From assembly GCA_027717595.1 (NCBI GenBank), contig JALLOF010000069.1, positions 1 through 5,624 of the forward strand: DNA of 5,624 nucleotides. The letters run 5' to 3'. Both the position numbers and the translations under genes were made by a program. A model generated the notes under the pieces. That model was not told the origin of the DNA. It worked only from the letters and a program-made list of their open reading frames with translations, and did not search any database. This stretch comes from Nitrospinae bacterium AH_259_B05_G02_I21. Lineage in GTDB: Bacteria; JADFOP01. Shown one piece after another: positions 1-5,128 of the stretch; position 1 is the first letter of the stretch; each line of letters opens with the position of its first letter.

Positions 1-316
1 CGCCCCGTTTGAATCATTCACCGAAAGGACAATCACGGAGATGGAAGCCTTGAGAGACCATCTCGCGCGTGTGGCAAAGGAAGGGTGCGCCGTCGACCGT
101 GAGGAGTACGAGCACGGTGTGCGGTGCATAGGCGTACCCATCAGAGACTACACCCAGCAAGTGGTGGCGGGTATCAGCATCGCTGGACCCTCCTCCCGTC
201 TGCCCGATGAGCGGATCGAATCCGAGCTCACCAATATCATGAAAGAAGCGGGGGAGGAGCTCTCCCACCGGCTGGGATATGGTATCGCCGTCTCCTTCGG
301 GGACGGTGATCGATAA
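1..316 (+). CDS. IclR-family transcriptional regulator, C-terminal part (5' truncated)
   Basis: This is the last 104 codons of a gene entering from the left edge; the first complete codon is at base 2. The ATG at 41 is internal, because the frame stays open upstream and the protein continues through it. The fragment matches the end of the IclR effector-binding domain: a segment reading GCAVDREEYEHGVRCIGVPI, then a beta-strand VVAGISIAGPSSRL, then a helix ending in EELSHRLGY. The D-R-E-E-x-x-x-G-V-R-C block and the S-I-x-G-P-S block are hallmarks of this family. IclR proteins are dimeric or tetrameric regulators with an N-terminal winged helix (outside the window) and a C-terminal domain binding small, often aromatic or acidic, metabolites. 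It lies 195 bases upstream of the CoA-transferase genes in the same direction, so it is the natural candidate regulator for them. That link is inferred; the effector is unknown. Confidence 0.9.
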   Translation, partial: APFESFTERTITEMEALRDHLARVAKEGCAVDREEYEHGVRCIGVPIRDYTQQVVAGISIAGPSSRLPDERIESELTNIMKEAGEELSHRLGYGIAVSFGDGDR

Positions 317-376
317 GAACCCCGGTGAGAAGCACAAGGGGTGGTGGGACGAATGGCATCATCATCGTATTTAGCT

Positions 377-404
377 CTCGTGCTCCATCCCGCAGACGCA
401 CGAG
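377..404. promoter_or_regulatory. Dyad CTCGTGC-N14-GCACGAG, candidate operator
   Basis: Two perfect 7-base inverted arms (377-383 and 398-404) are separated by 14 bases. Their centres are 21 bases apart, about two helical turns, which suits a dimeric DNA-binding protein. The dyad sits between the IclR gene and the CoA-transferase genes. It could be an operator for that regulator, or a small hairpin in RNA; no U-tract follows, so it does not look like a terminator. Binding is inferred, not shown. Confidence 0.35.
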
Positions 405-415
405 GTATCAGGGAG

Positions 416-487
416 AAAGGAGGTGGTGTGTATAGGAGTCTTGAGGAGAGGAGACCTCACGAAAGGTTAGGAATTACGGAAAGTTAG
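416..487 (+). promoter_or_regulatory. Leader with orphan Shine-Dalgarno site and possible leader peptide
   Basis: A strong ribosome-binding-like run (AAAGGAGGTG, 416-425) is followed not by a long gene but by very short reading frames. GTG at 428 opens 19 codons ending at TAG 485-487, in the frame of the next gene but closed before it. GTG at 426 opens 14 codons ending at 468-470. ACCTC at 454-458 can pair either with GAGGT at 420-424 in this site or with GAGGT at 502-506 in the real site of the CoA-transferase gene. A leader-peptide switch is conceivable. The spacing to either GTG is short (2-4 bases), so translation here is doubtful. Confidence 0.2.
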
Positions 488-494
488 GGATTAC
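461..494. repeat. 17-base imperfect tandem repeat upstream of the CoA-transferase operon
   Basis: Two adjacent 17-base units, 461-477 (GAAAGGTTAGGAATTAC) and 478-494 (GGAAAGTTAGGGATTAC), agree at 14 of 17 positions. They end six bases before the AGGAGG ribosome-binding site of the first CoA-transferase gene. The position suggests a double binding site for a regulator or an element in the mRNA leader; a chance duplication is also possible. Confidence 0.6.
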
Positions 495-499
495 CAAGT

Positions 500-505
500 A
501 GGAGG
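500..505 (+). promoter_or_regulatory. Ribosome-binding site of first CoA-transferase gene
   Basis: AGGAGG lies six bases before the ATG at 512 and fixes this start. An in-frame TAG at 485-487 rules out any start further upstream. The core GAGGTC (502-507) is perfectly complementary to GACCTC at 453-458, so it might be masked in the transcript. Confidence 0.8.
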
Positions 506-511
506 TCGAAT

Positions 512-2002
512 ATGGCACAGGAAAAACGAGACGTTGAGATAAATTCGATACAAGACTCACTTGATATGTTGACCCCTGAAATCAGGCCCTGGCCTGTCAC
601 CCCCCCTCCTTCTGCCGAAGAAGTCTCTACTCAGGTCTACACCAAGCGGAAGGCGGAGGATTTCTTAGGGTGGGTGGAAGATAACGTCAAGTTTGAGAAA
701 AGCTTCGGAAAAGCGGAGGCCCTGGCAGGCCTGAAGGTTCTGGATATTGGCCTGTGGAGGCTGGGCCACAAGTTCGCCGCGTCGATGCTCGCCGAGGCCG
801 GGGCCGAGGTGGTCTGCATCGAGCCACCGGGGGGAGACCCCCTGAGGCAGCTGACCCCGTTCGGGCGAGAGGAGTACATGCTCGCGGACCAGGAGACCGG
901 GGAGAAGTGCGGGATCGAGTTCATCGCCGAGATGGTGAACCAGTACGCCATCACGCTCGATGTCGACACCGAGGAGGGCCAACAGGTCTTCAGGGAGCTC
1001 GCCGCGAACGCCGACGTGGTCATCGAAGCGCTTCCTCCAGGCTACGCCGACGAGCGTGGAATCGGCTACAGGCATCTCAAGGATCTCAACCCGGGGCTCA
1101 TCTACGCCTGGACCGGTATCCGCGGGCAGTGGGGCCCCGACAAGGACAGGCTCTCCAAGCACGGGCAGTGGGAGATCGAGCCCTTCGCCTGTGCGTCCAA
1201 TGCCTGGATCCACAGCACCGGCTATCCCCAGGATCAGCTCCCCAGGGGCAAGGGGGGCGACCCCACCCGCGCGGGTGTCTGGATTGCCGACTACGTGGCC
1301 GGTGAGCAGGTGGCGGTCAACATCATGGCGGCGCTCTACTGGAGAGAAGAGTTCTCCGGCGAGGGGCAGTTCATCGAGGTCACCGGTGCGGAGGCCCTGA
1401 TGGACATCACCGACTTCGATATGACCTGGTATGGCTTCAACAAAAGCATCAAGGCGCGAACCGGCGCATGGGACCCGAACCTCAACCAGTACGAGTGGAA
1501 CCCCTGCAAAGACGGCTACATGATGATCGGCGGCCAGTCGGACCGCCTCTGGTACCGGATCGGCATGTGCATCGAGAGGGATTACCCTCAGTTCGGCAGG
1601 CTGATCCATGAAGACCCCTACCTCAAGGAGATGGGGGCCAGGAACGCCCTTCACGCCCTGATTAAGACCTACACCCTGACCACCCGGTGGCTCAGGGATA
1701 TCAACAGGGTTCAAGCTGAGGAGGCGCTCCTGGAATATGAGATCGCGGCCGGGCCCGTTCTGTTCGTCGACGAGGTCTGTGAGTTCCCCCACTTCAAGTA
1801 CCGCCCCTGGATATACAACTGCGAGAGCGATTACGGGACGTTTCTCTACCCGACGAGCCCCAACGCCTACCAGTTCGACACTCCCCACCGGCTCAAGTGG
1901 GTAGGCAGAAGGTTGGGGAAAGATAACGGCGAGATTTACTCCAAGTGGGTCGGCTATGGCCCAACGAGGCTTGCGGAACTCAAGACCGAGGGGGTGATTT
2001 AA
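512..2002 (+). CDS. Class III (CaiB/BaiF-type) CoA-transferase, first subunit of a tandem pair
   Basis: This 496-aa protein belongs to family III CoA-transferases, which move CoA between carboxylic acids through an aspartyl-CoA thioester. About 70 residues precede the fold, so it is longer than the usual roughly 400 aa. The first Rossmann-like segment follows (LKVLDIG near 74-80; [19 protein letters not shown] at 94-112). The family block around 144-200 runs from N-Q-Y-A-I-T-L-D to L-N-P-G-L-I-Y-A-W. The segment [13 protein letters not shown] (254-266) carries the expected catalytic Asp260, followed by A-A-L-Y-W-R-E-x-x-S-G-E-G-Q (273-286). [14 protein letters not shown] (334-347) matches the glycine-rich active-site loop. 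The C-terminus ([17 protein letters not shown]) fits the usual closing subdomain. No signal peptide or membrane segment is seen, so it should be cytosolic. The stop shares one base with the next gene, implying translational coupling and a heteromeric enzyme, as known for BbsEF-type transferases. Family assignment is firm; the acid substrate is unknown. Confidence 0.93.
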   Translation: MAQEKRDVEINSIQDSLDMLTPEIRPWPVTPPPSAEEVSTQVYTKRKAEDFLGWVEDNVKFEKSFGKAEALAGLKVLDIGLWRLGHKFAASMLAEAGAEVVCIEPPGGDPLRQLTPFGREEYMLADQETGEKCGIEFIAEMVNQYAITLDVDTEEGQQVFRELAANADVVIEALPPGYADERGIGYRHLKDLNPGLIYAWTGIRGQWGPDKDRLSKHGQWEIEPFACASNAWIHSTGYPQDQLPRGKGGDPTRAGVWIADYVAGEQVAVNIMAALYWREEFSGEGQFIEVTGAEALMDITDFDMTWYGFNKSIKARTGAWDPNLNQYEWNPCKDGYMMIGGQSDRLWYRIGMCIERDYPQFGRLIHEDPYLKEMGARNALHALIKTYTLTTRWLRDINRVQAEEALLEYEIAAGPVLFVDEVCEFPHFKYRPWIYNCESDYGTFLYPTSPNAYQFDTPHRLKWVGRRLGKDNGEIYSKWVGYGPTRLAELKTEGVI

Positions 2003-3423
2003 TGAGCAAGAAAAAAGATCCGCGAGTAACCAGAATCGAGGATCTCGCGGGCCCCAAGAGCCCGGGAGAGCTCGAAGAGATGAAAATGCCCTATGAGGAG
2101 TACTGCCGGCAGGCCTTCGACCCGGGCAATGAGGCCAAAAAGCCCGAGTCTCTCAAGGGCATCAGGTGGCTGAGCTGTACCATGTACATCTTCACGCCTC
2201 ACTCCGCGGCCAACCTGGCTGAGCTCGGGGCCGAGGTGATCAAGATCGAGATCCCGAGGATGGGTGACGCCATGCGCCACACATCCCCCTTCAACGAAGC
2301 CTACCTCTATCCGCTCCACGAGAGCAGGCCGATGACCGGCACCGGTTTAGGCTTCACCAACGCCAACATCAACGAGCTCTACCTGACGATGGACTACCAC
2401 ATCCCTGAGATGGTGGATGTCTTCTACGGGTTGGTCAAGATGAGCGACGGGCTCACCGAGCTCTACCGGCCCGGCACGCTCGATAAGTGGAAGATGAGCT
2501 ACAAGTACCTCCAGGAGATCAACCCGAGGTTCATTTACGTGTGGGGAGGCGGCTTTGGCTACGGGCCGAAGGTCTTTGGTGGCTCCTACGACATCTTGGG
2601 CCAGGCCCACGCCGGGCTCGCCTCAATCACCGGCATGCACGAGTACATGGGCGGGCACGCCACCAAGTGCACCAACTGGGTGATCGACTGGGCTTCCGGC
2701 ACCATTATTACCTACGGAGTCCTGGCGGCCATCCACTGGCGGAGGAAGACCGGGCTCGGTACCATGCTCGAGGTCTCCCAGGTCCAGACCCCGACCAGGT
2801 TCATGGGCTATTCGGTACCGCTCTACGGCCGGTTTGGCATCGTTCGCCAGCGGTGGGGCAACTGGGACACCCAGCTCTGCGCCCACGGCATCATCCTGTG
2901 CGGCAAGTCCGACTACCCTGATGCCGACAACCCGCAGGAGAAGTTCGACGCCCGCTACGTGATGGTCTCGGCCTTCAACGACCCGGACTTCCAGGAGCTC
3001 TGCAGCGTGATCGGGAGGAAAGACCTCTGGGATAACTACCCGCGACACAAGCAGAGGCTCGAGGCCGAGGCGCAGATCGAGGTCTACGATGCCCTGGAGC
3101 AGTGGGCCGCCGACAAGACACGCACGGAGGTCTCCGATGCCCTGAACAACGCCGGCATCCTGGCCTATAACGTTAAGAACCACAGGGAGGTCTACGAGTC
3201 CGAGCACCTCAGGCAGCGGGGCACCATCAGGTGGCTCGATGATCCCCTCTTCGGGGATCTCCTGACCCACTGCACCTACAGCACCGGACTGATGTCTAAA
3301 TCCCCCCGGAGGCTCAAGTGGCAGTGGCGGCCGGTGGGCGCCGACAACGTCAAGATCTACCGTGACATGCTCGGCATTCCAGTGAGCCAGGTTGAAGATT
3401 GGTACGAGAAGGCCTGGATCTAA
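2002..3423 (+). CDS. Class III (CaiB/BaiF-type) CoA-transferase, second subunit of a tandem pair
   Basis: The ATG at 2002 shares its A with the TAA stop of the preceding gene and follows GAGGGGGTGA (1988-1997); a GTG-type start further upstream (1945) would overlap that gene and was rejected. The 473-aa product is a divergent partner of the preceding protein. It has an N-terminal extension of about 50 residues, then LKGIRWLSC (51-59) and [20 protein letters not shown] (73-92). [17 protein letters not shown] (173-189) and [13 protein letters not shown] (199-211) match family blocks. VIDWASG (227-233) supplies the candidate catalytic Asp229, followed by [12 protein letters not shown] (242-253). 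The usual N-R-N-K-x-S-I-x-L-D block is altered to [12 protein letters not shown] (120-131). The C-terminus ([18 protein letters not shown]) parallels that of the first subunit. Both proteins keep the aspartate, so neither is plainly inactive. It probably acts with the first subunit on the same unknown acid in the cytosol. Confidence 0.92.
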   Translation: MSKKKDPRVTRIEDLAGPKSPGELEEMKMPYEEYCRQAFDPGNEAKKPESLKGIRWLSCTMYIFTPHSAANLAELGAEVIKIEIPRMGDAMRHTSPFNEAYLYPLHESRPMTGTGLGFTNANINELYLTMDYHIPEMVDVFYGLVKMSDGLTELYRPGTLDKWKMSYKYLQEINPRFIYVWGGGFGYGPKVFGGSYDILGQAHAGLASITGMHEYMGGHATKCTNWVIDWASGTIITYGVLAAIHWRRKTGLGTMLEVSQVQTPTRFMGYSVPLYGRFGIVRQRWGNWDTQLCAHGIILCGKSDYPDADNPQEKFDARYVMVSAFNDPDFQELCSVIGRKDLWDNYPRHKQRLEAEAQIEVYDALEQWAADKTRTEVSDALNNAGILAYNVKNHREVYESEHLRQRGTIRWLDDPLFGDLLTHCTYSTGLMSKSPRRLKWQWRPVGADNVKIYRDMLGIPVSQVEDWYEKAWI

Positions 3424-3429
3424 TTGAGC

Positions 3430-3470
3430 GGCCCCCCCGAGGCGGAAGGAGCCCCTTCCGCCCCGGGGCC
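3430..3470 (+). other. Intercistronic G+C-rich hairpin without U-tract
   Basis: An inner perfect 9-base stem (GGCGGAAGG 3441-3449 with CCTTCCGCC 3454-3462, loop AGCC) sits inside an outer 6-base stem (GGCCCC 3430-3435 with GGGGCC 3465-3470). No run of T follows; the next bases are AAGGGGGAAAGGAGG, the ribosome-binding region of the next gene. It is more likely an mRNA processing or stability element, setting different levels for the transferases and the small genes, than a full terminator. Its function is inferred. Confidence 0.6.
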
Positions 3471-3477
3471 AAGGGGG

Positions 3478-3485
3478 AAAGGAGG
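3478..3485 (+). promoter_or_regulatory. Ribosome-binding site selecting a GTG start
   Basis: AAAGGAGG ends eight bases before GTG 3494. It supports GTG as the start of the cysteine-rich 161-aa protein; the ATG at 3501 is in another frame. Confidence 0.8.
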
Positions 3486-3493
3486 AACCAAGG

Positions 3494-3979
3494 GTGTGTG
3501 ATGTCATTTGGTGCAAAAAGGAGGTAGATGGAAGTCCCTGTGAGACCGTTAATTACCTGGATCCTTTTTGTTTCTGGAACTGGGAAGGGACGATCAACTG
3601 TGCGGAGTGTAGGACAGTCTACTACATCCACATGATCCAGGGCCACATGTACAAGGGCCCTGAGGAGAGGCCCGGCGAGGAGCCGGACACAAGCCCCCTC
3701 TATGCGGATAAGCCGTTGGAGGGCTACAGAAATTACATGTTTGCGACCGAGGGCAGGACACGGCCCTTCGAGTGCATGCCCAGGTCGTTCCTTCTGGGTG
3801 AAGCCGACATGGTGAAGTTCAGCATACGGGGCAAGCCGGTGCGTGGATGGCGCCCTCAGCCGGAGAGCGCCGGCATAGCCGGATCGTTCCCCTATCACTG
3901 GGATATTCAGAACCTCTCTCCAGATGTCTGGGAAGAGTATCAAGAGAAGATTAGGAAGGGTGAAGTATCGGATTGGTAA
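3494..3979 (+). CDS. Cysteine-rich small protein of unknown function
   Basis: I do not recognise this 161-aa protein. It starts at GTG behind an excellent ribosome-binding site. Seven cysteines occur at 2, 7, 16, 26, 36, 39 and 94, six of them in the first 39 residues. C36-A-E-C39 is a typical metal-binding pair, so a zinc or iron-sulfur site in the N-terminal third is plausible. The middle is rich in Pro, Glu and Gly (54-75). The C-terminus is rich in aromatics and ends in a charged helix (LSPDVWEEYQEKIRKGE, 141-157). There is no signal peptide or membrane helix. It opens a run of four small genes behind the CoA-transferase pair, separated from them by a hairpin and from the next gene by 23 bases. 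It may be a small subunit or accessory of an enzyme encoded nearby. Confidence that it is a real gene is high; no function is assigned. Confidence 0.82.
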   Translation: MCDVIWCKKEVDGSPCETVNYLDPFCFWNWEGTINCAECRTVYYIHMIQGHMYKGPEERPGEEPDTSPLYADKPLEGYRNYMFATEGRTRPFECMPRSFLLGEADMVKFSIRGKPVRGWRPQPESAGIAGSFPYHWDIQNLSPDVWEEYQEKIRKGEVSDW

Positions 3980-3986
3980 GAAAAAA

Positions 3987-3993
3987 GAGGAGG
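3987..3993 (+). promoter_or_regulatory. Ribosome-binding site selecting GTG 4003
   Basis: GAGGAGG lies nine bases before GTG 4003. It favours this start over the in-frame TTG at 3973, which would overlap the preceding gene and has no such site in front of it. Confidence 0.7.
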
Positions 3994-4002
3994 AGTGGCG
4001 AC

Positions 4003-4248
4003 GTGACGGAAAAAAATCCTGAGGTAACACCGGAAGCGTTTCTTGCCGACCTTATGACGCCGGAATATGAGAGGACCGGCCATATCTGTTGGGATTGCGA
4101 CCACTTCAAGCCGGTTCAGAAGGGCTCCCAGTTCCCGCCAGCAGACACCATCGGCTGGTGTATGAAGATCCACTGGCCCTTCTACCAGGTCATAACCGAT
4201 TTTAACGTGGTTAAGAAGTGCTTCGTGTTTGAGGAAAAAAAGATATAA
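4003..4248 (+). CDS. Small four-cysteine protein, HiPIP-like; resembles small subunits of BSS-type glycyl radical enzymes
   Basis: With the GTG start at 4003 the product is 81 aa; starting at TTG 3973 would add ten basic residues. Four cysteines, C29-x2-C32-x20-C53-x19-C73, occur in the contexts ICWDCDHFKP, GWCMKIHWPF and KKCFVFEE. A CxxC followed by an aromatic pair, a later G-x-C and a final C-x-F-E is the layout I associate with small HiPIP-like [4Fe-4S] subunits (beta and gamma) of benzylsuccinate-synthase-type glycyl radical enzymes, and with the small subunit of 4-hydroxyphenylacetate decarboxylase. Those subunits cover or stabilise the large radical subunit. No glycyl radical enzyme or activase lies in this window, so the partner is either outside it or different. 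A stand-alone iron-sulfur or zinc protein is the alternative. The gene is real with high confidence; the family link rests on the cysteine pattern only. Confidence 0.75.
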   Translation: MTEKNPEVTPEAFLADLMTPEYERTGHICWDCDHFKPVQKGSQFPPADTIGWCMKIHWPFYQVITDFNVVKKCFVFEEKKI

Positions 4249-4254
4249 CAGAGC

Positions 4255-4521
4255 ATGGAAGAAAACGTCCGAAAGGAACTGGAAACCCTCAAGGGGATGG
4301 TGCTCAACTGGAAAAAGAGTTATGTCAATTCGGCAGCAGAGGGGGGGGGAGGCGACTTCTTGGCTCAAGACCTCTCAGAGGAGATCGACACAATCGTCTA
4401 CCCTTACGTCTGTAGGATGTACGAATGCAACTATATCGATGGAGGGCATGTGAAAGAGATCATGGACTTTTGCCATCAACAAGTCCAGGAACTTCGCGAC
4501 GCGATTAGAGAGGAGGGATAA
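4255..4521 (+). CDS. Small, probably helical protein of unknown function
   Basis: I do not recognise this 88-aa protein. It begins six bases after the preceding stop with no good ribosome-binding site directly in front (only CAGAGC), so translation probably depends on coupling to the upstream gene. Predicted character: an amphipathic N-terminal helix (1-23), a glycine-rich turn (AAEGGGGDF, 27-35), then helices with cysteines at 53, 58 and 73 and a charged C-terminal helix (HVKEIMDFCHQQVQELRDAI, 65-84). The Gly turn is encoded across a run of nine G (4341-4349). Codon use and reading frame stay coherent on both sides of that run, so the frame looks correct. The only base between its stop and the next start is 4522, which marks it as an operon member. 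Confidence 0.75.
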   Translation: MEENVRKELETLKGMVLNWKKSYVNSAAEGGGGDFLAQDLSEEIDTIVYPYVCRMYECNYIDGGHVKEIMDFCHQQVQELRDAIREEG

Positions 4522-4522
4522 C

Positions 4523-4945
4523 ATGCCTGAAAAATGCCGTGTAGGTATCTGCGGGTACGACCCCGTTCTCGTTCGAGGATACGTGGGGACAGGGGCTAGG
4601 GCCCTGTGGTGGCACATCTCAGACGAGGTTTACGAGGAAAACGAGGTTAAGCCGGGCGAAAAAGTCTCGGGGACGTTGCTGGCGATCTACGATGGTGAGG
4701 CGAATCAGATCGCAACCCCGAATGAGGCCTTTACATGGGAGTTATCCAAGGAATCGGGCCTCGCGGTCCTCTTGCCGCCTGATATGATAACCAAGTACGA
4801 GCTCACGAAGTTTCACTTCCTGGAGCTGACTGTTGAGAAAGTTGGCAAGAAGGCCGTGGCTCCCGGCGAAGAGAGGATGTCCACAAAATGGTGGCCCGAC
4901 GAGAAAATGAAGCTCGCGTACAAGGTGGGGTACATCGCTCCATAA
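4523..4945 (+). CDS. Small beta-rich protein of unknown function
   Basis: I do not recognise this 140-aa protein. The ATG follows GAGAGGAGGG (4508-4517) inside the end of the preceding gene. The sequence alternates hydrophobic strands and turns: VGICGYDPVLVRGYVG near the start, EKVSGTLLAIYDGEANQIA (46-64), then GLAVLLPPDMITKYEL (79-94) and FLELTVEKVGKKAV (99-112). This suggests a small beta-barrel or swapped-hairpin fold. The stretch from 79 to 107 faintly recalls the x-L-P-x-x-(I/V)-x-x-x-x-L-x-x-x-D-x-(V/L)-E-L pattern of AbrB-like domains, but without the usual basic DNA-contacting residues, so I do not assign that. Cysteines are at 5 and 10. The gene ends in two TAA stops (4943-4948) and is the last of the run before the terminator. 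Confidence 0.82.
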   Translation: MPEKCRVGICGYDPVLVRGYVGTGARALWWHISDEVYEENEVKPGEKVSGTLLAIYDGEANQIATPNEAFTWELSKESGLAVLLPPDMITKYELTKFHFLELTVEKVGKKAVAPGEERMSTKWWPDEKMKLAYKVGYIAP

Positions 4946-5001
4946 TAACTCCTGTATGGGTCACCACTGAGCAGAGCCTCTGGATCAATGAAGAGAGGAG
5001 A

Positions 5002-5050
5002 AGGGTGAGGGGGCTGGATAAGGGCCCCCTCACCCTCTTTCTTTTTCTCT
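5002..5050 (+). terminator. Rho-independent terminator after the small-gene block
   Basis: A perfect 13-base stem (AGGGTGAGGGGGC 5002-5014 with GCCCCCTCACCCT 5024-5036, 9-base loop) is followed by a T-rich tract, CTTTCTTTTTCTCTT (5037-5051). It lies 57 bases after the last stop codon and ends the transcription unit of the small genes, separating it from the hydrolase gene. Confidence 0.92.
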
Positions 5051-5128
5051 TCCCCGTTAGCGGGATAAAAAGAAATAGTATTTTTTTCGATCTCTGACTC
5101 ATAGAGTAAAAGAGAGAGATTAACGAAA

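Noticed and set aside
429-436. TGTATAGG as an extended -10 promoter element
   Set aside because: No convincing -35 sequence lies at the proper distance, and the match alone is too weak to call.
665-1888. Long open frame on the minus strand (about 407 codons) opposite the first CoA-transferase gene
   Set aside because: It is antisense to a gene with clear family motifs, its translation is low-complexity and rich in Val, Gly, Leu and Pro, and it is an expected shadow of G+C-rich coding.
1945-2001. Upstream in-frame extension of the second CoA-transferase
   Set aside because: It would overlap the preceding gene by 58 bases; ATG 2002 has a good ribosome-binding site and the classic one-base stop/start overlap.
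2623-3516. Minus-strand open frame opposite the second CoA-transferase gene
   Set aside because: It is a compositional shadow of the real gene with no recognisable domain.
3494-3979. Possible relation of the 161-aa cysteine protein to the acetone carboxylase gamma subunit
   Set aside because: Length, a CxxC pair and an S-P-D...Y-Q-E tail are vaguely similar, but the cysteine order differs and no carboxylase alpha or beta subunit is present here.
5053-5087. CCCG-TTAG-CGGG hairpin followed by a T7 run as a second terminator
   Set aside because: The stem is only four base pairs and the T run begins 16 bases after it.
4888-5097. Plus-strand open frame overlapping the end of the 140-aa gene and the terminator
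   Set aside because: It runs through the terminator hairpin, has no ribosome-binding site and encodes low-complexity sequence.
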